From Bacteroidota bacterium (GTDB lineage: Bacteria; Bacteroidota; Bacteroidia; NS11-12g; UBA9320): a DNA stretch of 64,000 bases. The position numbers and the translations under genes are program-made. The DNA lies in NCBI GenBank assembly GCA_002746305.1, contig NVWV01000001.1, positions 372,001 through 436,000 on the forward strand, written 5' to 3'. Below the pieces are notes generated by a model, which worked only from the letters and a program-made list of their open reading frames with translations, was not told the origin of the DNA and did not search any database. Positions 36,314 through 44,878 of this stretch are shown here, piece after piece; the first letter of the stretch is position 1; every line of letters starts with the position of its first letter.

Positions 36314-36316
36314 TGG

Positions 36317-36898
36317 TTAAAAATCGGGTGCAAAATATAAAAACAAATACAAATAAACCCACAAGAGGCCTACGAAATGCCAATAAGTATTACACATATC
36401 TATAGATAATGTATTTTTCTTGTGAACCTTGTGATTCAAGGCTTTAATTAGCGTAACAAATAGAAAGATTAAGCCTGCAATAATGTGAGCAACATGAACA
36501 ATTGCAATAACAATTAGAAAAGACGCTGAAACCTTATCCCCTTCTTTCGGGTTTACAAAGTAGAGACCTGCATCTTGCATTTCTTTCCATCCTAAATATT
36601 GAGAGAAAATGAAAGAAGTGCCTAAAAATAATGTCAGGGCAAGTCCGATTTTAATTCCTTTTAGTTCATCCCTTTTTGCAGAGCGATGAGCAAAATACAT
36701 GGTAACAGAACTTAGTAATACAATGATAGTTGAGTATAGAAAAGCATTCGGCAGTTCAAAATCAAACCAATTGCCATCACCTCTTCGTACAATATAGGCA
36801 CTGGTAAGTCCAGCGAATAACATTAAAATGCCCAAACACAATAGCCAAAGGCTAAACTTCTTTGGATGAACTTTATTTTTATAATCTGCGTCTTCCAT
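36317..36898 (-). CDS. cytochrome c oxidase subunit III-like protein (short form)
   Basis: A 193-residue paralogue of subunit III with five helices. PKKFSLWLLCLGILMLFAGL, SAFIYS-like FLYSTIIVLLSSVTMYFAH, VHVAHIIAGLIFLFVTLIKA and the end MCNTYWHFVGLLWVYLYLFL are conserved. The duplication of coxIII in tandem is common in Bacteroidota oxidase loci. It shares one base with ctaB. Confidence 0.88.
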   Translation of the reverse strand: MEDADYKNKVHPKKFSLWLLCLGILMLFAGLTSAYIVRRGDGNWFDFELPNAFLYSTIIVLLSSVTMYFAHRSAKRDELKGIKIGLALTLFLGTSFIFSQYLGWKEMQDAGLYFVNPKEGDKVSASFLIVIAIVHVAHIIAGLIFLFVTLIKALNHKVHKKNTLSIDMCNTYWHFVGLLWVYLYLFLYFAPDF

Positions 36899-37791
36899 TA
36901 TATTTTATCAATTAAAAGTGAAATTAGTACCAAAGGATTATAGATTATTGAAGCAAACATTAAGGTTTTCGCATCTTTTATTGATAATGATCTGTACAGT
37001 TTAATTGCAAAATAGGAAAATAGAATAGAGCTAGCAGTTATAACAAGCATACTTATGATTCCGCTCATTCCTATCATATAAGGAACTAGACTGAGAGGTA
37101 CCAAAAGTAATGATGATGCAATAATTATTATTGCAGACTTTTTTGACCTTCCTGTTTTTAGGGGAAGTAAACGATAACCTGCTTTTTTATAATCATCATC
37201 CAAAATCCAAGCTATAGCCCAGAAGTGAGGAAACTGCCATATGAATTGGATTAGGAATAGAATACCTGCAACTGCAGAAAACTCACCAGTGGCAGCAACC
37301 CATCCCAGTAATGGAGGTATAGCTCCAGGGAATGCTCCTACCACTACAGCAATACTTGAGACCCTTTTCAGAGGAGTATATATAAAGGCATAACTTATCA
37401 GAGAAACTATCCCTAAAATAGCAGCGTAACTGTTCAAGTAACTACCTAAGACTACTACCCCAATTATCCCTGTAATGAAACAAAATATGCCAGCCTCAAG
37501 CACACTCATCCTATTTTGAGCAAGTGGTCTGTTCTCAGTTCTGGTCATTAAGATATCATAGTTTTTTTCTACAATTTGATTTAGACCATTCGATGAGGCA
37601 ACGACTAAAAAGCCGCCTATTATAAGAGCCCAAAGCTCAGTCCAGTTTAGGTTCCCAGAATATCCTATAAGATAACCGAATACAGATGAGAGTACTACTG
37701 TAAAGGTTAATCTAAACTTAATAAGTTGATTATAGTCTCCGATTTTAGCCTTCAACCCCATAGATGTAATATGTAAAACTTCAGATTTCAA
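36898..37791 (-). CDS. ctaB: protoheme IX farnesyltransferase (heme O synthase)
   Basis: A 297-residue UbiA-type prenyltransferase with about nine helices. SSNGLNQIVEKNYDILMTRT followed by NRPL is the first Asp-rich prenyl-diphosphate site, and ILDDDYKKAGYRLLP is the second. It makes heme O from heme B in the inner membrane, feeding the heme A synthase encoded next to it. Confidence 0.93.
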   Translation of the reverse strand: MKSEVLHITSMGLKAKIGDYNQLIKFRLTFTVVLSSVFGYLIGYSGNLNWTELWALIIGGFLVVASSNGLNQIVEKNYDILMTRTENRPLAQNRMSVLEAGIFCFITGIIGVVVLGSYLNSYAAILGIVSLISYAFIYTPLKRVSSIAVVVGAFPGAIPPLLGWVAATGEFSAVAGILFLIQFIWQFPHFWAIAWILDDDYKKAGYRLLPLKTGRSKKSAIIIIASSLLLVPLSLVPYMIGMSGIISMLVITASSILFSYFAIKLYRSLSIKDAKTLMFASIIYNPLVLISLLIDKI

Positions 37792-37798
37792 GTATAAT

Positions 37799-38809
37799 TT
37801 AGTTTTTGTTTTTTGCTTCTATTAGCGTGGTGCAAATATAGAATTGTAGGACAAATATTCCTGCTCCAATACTTATATGGAACAGTTTTGAAATGGAGGC
37901 CAAATTGTCGATTAAGGCGAGTGGACCAAATAGCATTTGACAAGACGCGAGAATAGCAATCCATTTGGCATATTTGCTTATTAGTGAGCCTTTTAGTAAT
38001 TTGATAAATTGAAATATTCCAAGACTTAAGGTAAGTAATCCAATCACTCCGTGAATTTGAAAAGAGGGATAAAGAGCTTCTGACTTTTTGCCAAATGAAA
38101 GAGAGTTACTCAGCAAATCATACATCTCTCGTAACTCTGCTCCTAAAATTACTTGAATAGCAATTACTAAAAGTAAGCTTAAGGCAATTATTTTGTGTTG
38201 AATTGTCAAAATGTTTTGTTCAAATGGCTTTACCTTATGACGAGCCAGAATGAAAAAACAAATGGAAGCAAATGCAGCAATAAAGTGTGCCGTTACTATA
38301 CCTCCAATTAGATTAGAGTTTACAACAACTGCACCTAAAAGAGCATTAAAAAAAACAGCAATAAATCCTAAGAATGTATAAATAAAGGCCTGTTTATTGG
38401 TTCGTAAGTACTTGAAGGAAAGAAGGAAACAAATAAATACAATAATTCCTGTGGCAGCTCCCCATAGTCGGTTAAAGTATTCAACATATGCTTTAACAAC
38501 ATTGAAATCATGTATGTTATTTGTAGAGGATGTATTCTTAATATTATCCGCTTTTTCTTCTAAACCAATAATTCTAAGTAGGCTAACAAATCGTTCTGTT
38601 TTCTTTATTCGTTGACTTTTGAAAAAGTCTTGATAGTCTGCAGGTAATTGAGCTTCTGAAGTAGGAGGTATATACTTCCCAAAGCATTTTGGCCAATCGG
38701 GACATCCCATGCCACTGCCAGTAGATCTAACTAATCCACCAATTACAAAAAGCAAGAATATAAAGAAGATTGAGAGCCAATTGAATCGAAGGTAAGTTAG
38801 TCCTTTCAC
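37799..38809 (-). CDS. ctaA: heme A synthase (COX15/CtaA)
   Basis: A 336-residue protein with eight helices. FVIGGLVRSTGSGMGCPDWP (about 21-40) with the Cys36/Cys42 pair in the first external loop, HFIAAFASICFFILARH and IHGVIGLLTLSLGIFQF carry the heme-binding histidines. It oxidises heme O to heme A. It lies 54 bp after coxI, behind a strong terminator hairpin. Confidence 0.92.
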   Translation of the reverse strand: MKGLTYLRFNWLSIFFIFLLFVIGGLVRSTGSGMGCPDWPKCFGKYIPPTSEAQLPADYQDFFKSQRIKKTERFVSLLRIIGLEEKADNIKNTSSTNNIHDFNVVKAYVEYFNRLWGAATGIIVFICFLLSFKYLRTNKQAFIYTFLGFIAVFFNALLGAVVVNSNLIGGIVTAHFIAAFASICFFILARHKVKPFEQNILTIQHKIIALSLLLVIAIQVILGAELREMYDLLSNSLSFGKKSEALYPSFQIHGVIGLLTLSLGIFQFIKLLKGSLISKYAKWIAILASCQMLFGPLALIDNLASISKLFHISIGAGIFVLQFYICTTLIEAKNKN

Positions 38810-38829
38810 TTTTTATATTTTAGACCATT

Positions 38830-38861
38830 AAAAAAGCCATCCTTTATGGATGGCTTTTTTT
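38830..38861. terminator. bidirectional hairpin terminator between coxI and ctaA
   Basis: AAAAAAGCCATCC (38830-38842) pairs perfectly with GGATGGCTTTTTT (38848-38860) around TTTAT. On the minus strand it starts directly after the coxI stop and ends in a T-run. It should cut most transcripts after coxII-coxI, leaving ctaA and later genes on read-through or a separate promoter. Confidence 0.85.
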
Positions 38862-38863
38862 AA

Positions 38864-40744
38864 TTATACAGTTCGTGGCTTGAACCAATTCTTTATGAGC
38901 GTAAAGAAATTAGCAGTTTCTTTCGCAGGTTCGTCTTTAGTTTCGGGTTCTGTTGGTGTAGTTGTTTCAAATAATTCGACATCTGCACCTTCATCTGGAA
39001 TATTCTGTGGCATAAAGTCCACGTCATATGCAGGATTACTGTAGTCATATGCCCATCTGTAAACAGTTGGTATTTCACCAGGCCAGTTACCGTGAATTCT
39101 TTCTACAGGAGTTGTCCATTCAAGTGTGTTAGCATCCCAAGGGTTTTGAGTTGCTTTCTTTCCAATAAAAATACTGCTAAAGAAGTTATATAGAAATACT
39201 ATCTGTGCTATACCGCCTAGTATTGCAGCTAAGGTCATTACCACATTTACATCCATCCAAACTCCGTATTCTGGAAGCAGTGTGAATGCATAATATCTAC
39301 GTGGAACTCCTGCAAGACCCATAAAGTGCATTGGAAAAAATACAACATATGCAGAAATAAAGGTTAGCCAGAAATGTATGTAACCTAATGGCTTATTCAA
39401 CATTCTACCAAACATTTTTGGGAACCAATGATATATACCAGCCATCATACCAAATATAGCTGCACAACCCATTACAATATGGAAGTGACCTACAACGAAA
39501 TAAGTATCGTGTAATTGAATATCCAAAGTAGCATTTCCTAAGAATATACCTGTTAGACCACCTGATATAAAGAATGAAACAAGACCAATTGCAAACATCA
39601 TTGCATTTGTAAATCTTATATTACCTCTCCATAATGTTGCTAGGTAGTTAAATGTTTTTACTGCGGATGGAACTGCAATTATTAGAGTAGTTACCAAGAA
39701 GACCGCACCCAGTAGCGGATTCATACCAGTAATAAACATATGGTGCCCCCATACAATGAATGACAGAAATGCTATACCTAATAATGATATTACCATAGCT
39801 GTATATCCAAAGATTGGCTTTCGTGAGTTTATTGAAATGATTTCTGAGGTGATACCCAAAGCTGGCAGAATAATAATATAAACCTCAGGGTGACCTAAGA
39901 ACCAAAAAAGATGTTGGAATAGAACTGGACTACCACCTGTATGCTCCAGTGCTCCAGCAGAACCTAAATAAATATCAGATAAATAAAAACTTGTTCCAAA
40001 TCCTCTATCAAACAAAAGAAGCAAACCACCTCCAAGAAGAACAGGGAATGAAAGAATTCCTAGAATAGCCGTTAGCATAAGAGCCCAAACGGTAAGAGGA
40101 AGTCTTGTCATAGACATTCCTTTTGTTCTCATGTTTAAAACAGTACTTACATAGTTTATACCACCAAGTAATGACGATGCTATAAATAAAATAATAGCAA
40201 CCAACCAAAGTGTCATGCCCATTCCAGAACCTGGCATAGCCTTAGGTAAGGCACTAAGTGGAGGATAGATTGTCCATCCACCAGAGGCAGGACCTGTTTC
40301 AACAAAGAGTGATGATAATAGGACAATGCTACTTGCAAAGAAGAACCAGTAGGATAACATATTCATAAAAGGAGATGCCATATCTCGTGCACCCACTTGT
40401 AATGGTAATAATAGATTGGCAAATGTTCCACTAAGACCTGCAGTAAGTACATAGAATACCATAATGGTACCGTGCATTGTAACTAAAGCCATATAGTATC
40501 CGGCATCTAGTCTGCCATCTGGAGCCCATTTGCTACCAAATAACCATTCTAAAATTGGAAAGCTTGTGTCTGGGTATGCCAATTGAAGTCTGAATGCAAT
40601 GGACATTCCCATGCCGATTACACCCATTACGATACCTGTAATCAAAAATTGTTTTGATATCATCTTGTGATCCATACTGAAGACGTACTTCGATATGAAA
40701 GACTCTTTGTGATGATGATCTGTATGTGCTGTTGCTGTGCTCAT
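38864..40744 (-). CDS. coxA: cytochrome c oxidase subunit I
   Basis: A 626-residue A-type heme-copper oxidase subunit I with twelve core helices. His91 (MHGTIMVFY) and His422 bind heme a, His420 binds heme a3 (VGHFHIVMG), and CuB is bound by His285 (GHPEVY, with Tyr289 for the cross-link) and His334/His335 (VWGHHMF). Glu287 is the D-channel acid. It reduces oxygen to water and pumps protons. The C-terminal 100 residues include an acidic cytoplasmic tail. It follows coxII by 22 bp. Confidence 0.97.
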   Translation of the reverse strand: MSTATAHTDHHHKESFISKYVFSMDHKMISKQFLITGIVMGVIGMGMSIAFRLQLAYPDTSFPILEWLFGSKWAPDGRLDAGYYMALVTMHGTIMVFYVLTAGLSGTFANLLLPLQVGARDMASPFMNMLSYWFFFASSIVLLSSLFVETGPASGGWTIYPPLSALPKAMPGSGMGMTLWLVAIILFIASSLLGGINYVSTVLNMRTKGMSMTRLPLTVWALMLTAILGILSFPVLLGGGLLLLFDRGFGTSFYLSDIYLGSAGALEHTGGSPVLFQHLFWFLGHPEVYIIILPALGITSEIISINSRKPIFGYTAMVISLLGIAFLSFIVWGHHMFITGMNPLLGAVFLVTTLIIAVPSAVKTFNYLATLWRGNIRFTNAMMFAIGLVSFFISGGLTGIFLGNATLDIQLHDTYFVVGHFHIVMGCAAIFGMMAGIYHWFPKMFGRMLNKPLGYIHFWLTFISAYVVFFPMHFMGLAGVPRRYYAFTLLPEYGVWMDVNVVMTLAAILGGIAQIVFLYNFFSSIFIGKKATQNPWDANTLEWTTPVERIHGNWPGEIPTVYRWAYDYSNPAYDVDFMPQNIPDEGADVELFETTTPTEPETKDEPAKETANFFTLIKNWFKPRTV

Positions 40745-40766
40745 ATTATAGTTTTGGTTATTCCAG

Positions 40767-42551
40767 TTAGTTTGAAGCTACCGTTTCAGTTGTTTCGGTT
40801 TCAGTACTCTCAGTATTTTCGTCAGTTTCCCCTTCATCTTCTTTTGGGTCCTTAGTAAATAAGGCAGATTGTTTGCTTATCCATTTATCATAAGACTTCT
40901 GGTCTTCTACAATAACCTTCATTTTCATATTGAAATGGGCATTACCACAAATCTTATTACACACTAGGTAGTAATCAAATTCGGGATCTCCTTTTATTTT
41001 ACGCATTTCAGCAGTAGACTTTATCGGAATAAAGGTAAACTGCGTAGGTAAACCGGGAACAACATTCATTTGAGTTCTAAAATATGGAAGGTATGCCGAA
41101 TGAATAACATCTCTAGCTCTAAATCTGAGTTTAACAGGTTGATCCTTGACAAGATGAATCTCTTGAACTACTTGGTCATCATCACCTTTACCATCAAACA
41201 TATTGCCTTTTTTAACTTTCAGTGCTCGTTGAAGTCTTTCAATTTGAGTATTTCTGGCCTGAATTAAACCTTCTAAATCGTCTAACTTATCACCAGAGGT
41301 ATATTCTTTGATTTTTCGAAGATGCTTTTTACGCTCATCACCTACTTTACCACCTAACGTAGATTGAAGTTTAGTCAATCCTTTGGGCAAGTTAATGATT
41401 GCAGTATCCATAAATAGGATATCGGCTCTTAATTCATCAATCAATTCAGTGGCATGAGCTCTGTTTGCCACCCCAAGAGGGTTGGTACCGTTAATAAGAT
41501 TAAAGTTGGCTTTTCCCAATTCACCATCCTCTCCAGTATAGCGTGCATACCAGCCAAACTGATAAGCGAAAACTTCTATGTTTTGAGCATCTTTTCCTGC
41601 GTCAGAACGAAGAATTTTATTCCACATTTTAAATCCACCAGATACCAATACTGCAAGAACAATTGCAGGTATTATTGTCCAAACATATTCCAGGTTATTA
41701 TTATGAGAAAGGAAATATGCTTTCCTTCCTGGCTTTCGTCTGTATTTAAAAGAGAAGTAGAATAAAAGGAATTGAGTGATGAAGAAAACTGGAAGTGTAG
41801 CTATCCAAGTCCATCTCATCATTTTGTCTAATTCTACGCCATGTTCAGAAGCAGAACCAAACTGCGATAGGTCATATTGATAATGAATACTGTATTCATA
41901 AATGGTTAGTCCAAAGAAACCAATAAGGAATACAAGCATCATATATGCGTTGATATTATTCCAATTGATAATTTCTTTTCCAGTTACATTAGAAACCAAT
42001 TCTAGTATTCCAAATATGAGCAGGATGATGGCAAATACCAAAATACACATTATTAAAACAGCCCAGTTAATATTACTAAAAAGTGAATCACTAATGACTG
42101 AGACTTCTGGGGTGTTAGAACCCTTATCTATAATGTTACCAGGTCCTCCATTTTCGATGAACATGAGTATCGAGGTAATTTCATCATCTTTCAAGTTCTG
42201 AAAGATATTCATTGCACTTGGATCATATTCGGAAGCTATGATAGCTCGTTCATCCCCGCTTTTAATAAGCTTGCTATTGTCCTTAATCCAAGCTAGCAAC
42301 CATGTGTAGTCATAATCATACTTAGCTGCAACTCCATCCAATGGAGGACCTACTACTTTTTTCTTTAAGGCATGACAAGAGGCACAGTTAGCTGTGAACA
42401 GTTTATCTCCTTGTTCAATTCTAGCTTCTGAGGCATCTTGTCCAAGAATTGGTTCGGTTAAATTATTCTTGTACGCAAAGGATTGATTAATGAATAGTAA
42501 ACCAATTACAAGGAGTAACCATTTACTTTGATTTTGAAATTTGTTAGTCAT
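40767..42551 (-). CDS. coxB: cytochrome c oxidase subunit II with N-terminal cytochrome c domain
   Basis: A 594-residue fusion: signal peptide (about 8-27); a class I cytochrome c domain with CASCH (56-60) and probable axial Met114; two membrane helices (163-186, 201-219); two further helices (246-268, 289-306) typical of subunit II; then the CuA domain with His484, Cys531, Cys535, His539 and Met542 (CNKICGNAHFNM; Lys replaces the usual Glu between the cysteines). A helical insert of about 90 residues (365-455) splits the CuA domain, and an acidic tail closes the protein. It takes electrons to subunit I. In caa3 oxidases the heme c domain is C-terminal. Confidence 0.9.
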   Translation of the reverse strand: MTNKFQNQSKWLLLVIGLLFINQSFAYKNNLTEPILGQDASEARIEQGDKLFTANCASCHALKKKVVGPPLDGVAAKYDYDYTWLLAWIKDNSKLIKSGDERAIIASEYDPSAMNIFQNLKDDEITSILMFIENGGPGNIIDKGSNTPEVSVISDSLFSNINWAVLIMCILVFAIILLIFGILELVSNVTGKEIINWNNINAYMMLVFLIGFFGLTIYEYSIHYQYDLSQFGSASEHGVELDKMMRWTWIATLPVFFITQFLLFYFSFKYRRKPGRKAYFLSHNNNLEYVWTIIPAIVLAVLVSGGFKMWNKILRSDAGKDAQNIEVFAYQFGWYARYTGEDGELGKANFNLINGTNPLGVANRAHATELIDELRADILFMDTAIINLPKGLTKLQSTLGGKVGDERKKHLRKIKEYTSGDKLDDLEGLIQARNTQIERLQRALKVKKGNMFDGKGDDDQVVQEIHLVKDQPVKLRFRARDVIHSAYLPYFRTQMNVVPGLPTQFTFIPIKSTAEMRKIKGDPEFDYYLVCNKICGNAHFNMKMKVIVEDQKSYDKWISKQSALFTKDPKEDEGETDENTESTETETTETVASN

Positions 42552-42587
42552 CTATACTCTGTTCTATTGAGTTAAATTTTGGTGCGA

Positions 42588-42595
42588 CAAAAATA
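42588..42595 (-). promoter_or_regulatory. -7 promoter element for the cytochrome oxidase locus
   Basis: The minus strand reads TATTTTTG (42595-42588), fitting TAnnTTTG, 37 bp upstream of the coxII ATG. No -33 TTG at 17-23 bp spacing was found, so this is a partial match. Confidence 0.4.
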
Positions 42596-42702
42596 CCCTC
42601 TATTTTGAATTTAAGTGACAGAGTTCTACCAAATATTCCACATTCTGAAAAGTGTTTAGAATGCATATAAATAGCCTTGAGAATGAATTGGTTATATAAA
42701 AC

Positions 42703-42728
42703 AAAAAGAGGGTAGAAACCCTCTTTTT
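42703..42728. terminator. bidirectional rho-independent terminator
   Basis: AAAAAGAGGGT (42703-42713) and ACCCTCTTTTT (42718-42728) form a perfect 11-bp stem with an AGAA loop. On the minus strand it lies 124 bp after the glycosyltransferase stop and ends the dapD-glycosyltransferase unit before coxII. The whole 300-bp gap (42552-42851) has no open frame of note; besides this hairpin it holds an inverted repeat and two -7-like elements. Confidence 0.85.
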
Positions 42729-42757
42729 GAAACCAAAAACTAAAACTGAAATATTGC

Positions 42758-42781
42758 TATTGTTTAGTATTTTAAACAATA
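42758..42781. repeat. perfect 9-bp inverted repeat upstream of coxII
   Basis: TATTGTTTA (42758-42766) and TAAACAATA (42773-42781) are exact inverted copies with a 6-base spacer GTATTT. A minus-strand -7-like element, TAACTTTG (42797-42790), ends 8 bp from it, so the repeat would span positions just after a transcription start. The TTG-to-CAA spacing recalls Crp/Fnr-type operators, but the half-site is not a standard Fnr box. Confidence 0.45.
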
Positions 42782-42851
42782 TCGTACTACAAAGTTAAAA
42801 TCATTCCATTCCAATATGTGTCATACCGTAGTCATATCAGTTTGGCAATGG

Positions 42852-43901
42852 CTAGAGACTTGTATAAAGTGACTCATACTGTTGTAAAATTAGGTTTGAG
42901 TCAAATTTTTTAAGTTGTTCAGAAATGAGATTTTCTTTTGTTGATCTGTAACCATCGTCAGATAATCGTTTAATTGACTTTAGAATACTGTCTATTGAAT
43001 TTGGGTCAAAATACTCAGCGGCATTTCCTCCTACTTCCGGCATACTGCTAAGATTGGAAGTCGCAACAGTTTTATGGTGTTGAAATGCTTCCAAAATGGG
43101 TATGCCAAAACCTTCGAATACAGAGGGGTAAATACAGAAGATAGAATTAGCATATAAAATAGATAGTTCTTCATTACTTACATTCTGCCTAATTTGAATT
43201 CTAGCGTCTTCTTTAGTTTCATTTAAGACTTCATTTAACATTTCACCCGATTTTCCTGCCAATACTAAGTTGATGCTTCCTTCAAATTGTGCAAAAGCTT
43301 TTACCAGATTCGTTAAATTCTTCCTTTTGTCAAAACTGCTTACGCATAGAATATAGGGAGTTTCTGGTTTTTTTTTAGAGTTTATAATCTTTATCGGAAG
43401 ACTTAAAGGTATAACCTTAATTTTATGTGGGGCAGTTTTGTAGTAGTGAATTAGGTCCTCTTTAGTCTGAGTGCTTGGAACAACAATTGCATTTGCATAT
43501 TGCTGAGCATAATTGACTTTTTTTTCGTAGATAAAACCGTCAATCATTGAGTAGTTCTTCGGATACCTCTTATTGATTAGGTCATGAATGGTTACCACAG
43601 TTTTAATACCTGTTTTGTGAATACCAAATGGCAACTCATTACTTAGACCGTGATAGATCTCAATTTTATCCTTTTTTAAAGTCGAATTGATAAACTTTAT
43701 TCTCCAAATAGAAGGGAGGAGTGCCCCGATTCCAGAAGCGTAATTTATGTTTCTGGAATAATCGTTATTTACTTTCTTGGGGAGATAGAGGTTGTAGTTA
43801 TGTGCATTTCTGGAGATTAGTCCATCAAGAAGCCAACGTGAGTAGTTGCCCAATCCAGTTTGGTTATTGAAATAGCGTTTTGCATCAAAACCTATTTTCA
43901 T
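42852..43901 (-). CDS. glycosyltransferase, GT4 family (mannosyltransferase-like)
   Basis: A 349-residue GT-B enzyme. It starts KIGFDAKRYFNNQTGLGNYS, the usual N-terminus of the WbpY/MtfB-like group, has VVTIHDLINKRYP and YILCVSSFDKRKNLTNLVKA, and the EX7E region SVFEGFGIPILEAFQ. It lies outside the large polysaccharide locus, directly after dapD with no gap, so it may serve another glycan or lipopolysaccharide. Confidence 0.87.
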   Translation of the reverse strand: MKIGFDAKRYFNNQTGLGNYSRWLLDGLISRNAHNYNLYLPKKVNNDYSRNINYASGIGALLPSIWRIKFINSTLKKDKIEIYHGLSNELPFGIHKTGIKTVVTIHDLINKRYPKNYSMIDGFIYEKKVNYAQQYANAIVVPSTQTKEDLIHYYKTAPHKIKVIPLSLPIKIINSKKKPETPYILCVSSFDKRKNLTNLVKAFAQFEGSINLVLAGKSGEMLNEVLNETKEDARIQIRQNVSNEELSILYANSIFCIYPSVFEGFGIPILEAFQHHKTVATSNLSSMPEVGGNAAEYFDPNSIDSILKSIKRLSDDGYRSTKENLISEQLKKFDSNLILQQYESLYTSL

Positions 43902-44717
43902 TTATACGGAAACTTGAAAGTCTCTTAGTACATCATTCAATGAAGTTTTTTTATTGGTTGACTCTTTTCTAGTACCAATTATTAGAGCACAATTGACCCC
44001 ATAGGTTCCTGCCGGGAAGTCTTTGTTTATGCTACCTGGTATCACAACAGACCTTGCGGGTACTTGTCCTTTGTATATAATCGGTTCTGGGCCGGATACG
44101 TCGATTATTTTAGTACTCATAGTAAGAGTGACACCTGCACCAATCACGGCTTCAGATTTGACATGAACTCCCTCTACAATTATGGATCTACTTCCGATAA
44201 AGCAATTATCCTCAATAATAACGGGTGCAGCTTGTACTGGTTCCAAAACACCACCAATACCAACGCCTCCGCTTAAGTGAACATTTTTACCAATCTGAGC
44301 ACAACTCCCAACTGTAGCCCAAGTATCTACCATAGTTCCACTATCAACAAAAGCCCCAATATTGATGTAACTAGGCATCATCACAACACCTCGAGCAATG
44401 TGTGCACCATATCTAGCAACAGCATGAGGAACAACACGAATGCCTTGTTCTGCATAGTTTGTTTTTAGAGCCATCTTGTCGTAAAATTCAAATGGTCCCA
44501 CTTCTATTGTCTCCATTTTCTGAATAGGGAAGTATAAGATAACGGCTTTCTTCACCCAGTCATTTACTTTCCAACCATTCTCCGTAGGCTCAGCACATCT
44601 AAGTTTGCCTTTATCTACTAATTCTATTACTTCTCTAATAGCAGTCTGTACCTCGGTCTGCTCTAAAATAGAGCGGTCATCCCAAGCCTTTAATATGGTG
44701 TTTTTTAAATCGGTCAT
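43902..44717 (-). CDS. dapD: 2,3,4,5-tetrahydropyridine-2,6-dicarboxylate N-succinyltransferase
   Basis: A 271-residue DapD. Characteristic are VKKAVILYFPIQKM, VRVVPHAVARYGAHIARGVVM read as GIRVVPHAVARYGAHIA, VDSGTMVDTWATVGSCAQIG and the hexapeptide left-handed helix through GSRSIIVEGV. It makes N-succinyl-2-amino-6-ketopimelate in the lysine/diaminopimelate pathway. Length is standard. Confidence 0.96.
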   Translation of the reverse strand: MTDLKNTILKAWDDRSILEQTEVQTAIREVIELVDKGKLRCAEPTENGWKVNDWVKKAVILYFPIQKMETIEVGPFEFYDKMALKTNYAEQGIRVVPHAVARYGAHIARGVVMMPSYINIGAFVDSGTMVDTWATVGSCAQIGKNVHLSGGVGIGGVLEPVQAAPVIIEDNCFIGSRSIIVEGVHVKSEAVIGAGVTLTMSTKIIDVSGPEPIIYKGQVPARSVVIPGSINKDFPAGTYGVNCALIIGTRKESTNKKTSLNDVLRDFQVSV

Positions 44718-44728
44718 TTTGTACGATG

Positions 44729-44736
44729 CGAAGGTA
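44729..44736 (-). promoter_or_regulatory. -7 element (TACCTTCG) upstream of dapD
   Basis: The minus strand reads TACCTTCG followed by CATCG, a one-base variant of TAnnTTTG, ending 11 bp before the dapD ATG. No clear -33 element. Confidence 0.35.
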
Positions 44737-44878
44737 TTAATTATTAATAACTGGACATATTATGCAGATTGTAATGTTGAATATTTGGTTGTAATATGCT
44801 GATTGTTAGCAGTTTAATTACTGTTATATTTTTTTGGCACAGCAATTTCAATACAATTAAAATATAAATTACACCAAT

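Noticed and set aside
36317..36898. Short coxIII as a broken copy of the longer one
   Set aside because: It is complete, with its own conserved last helices; tandem short and long coxIII genes are usual in Bacteroidota.
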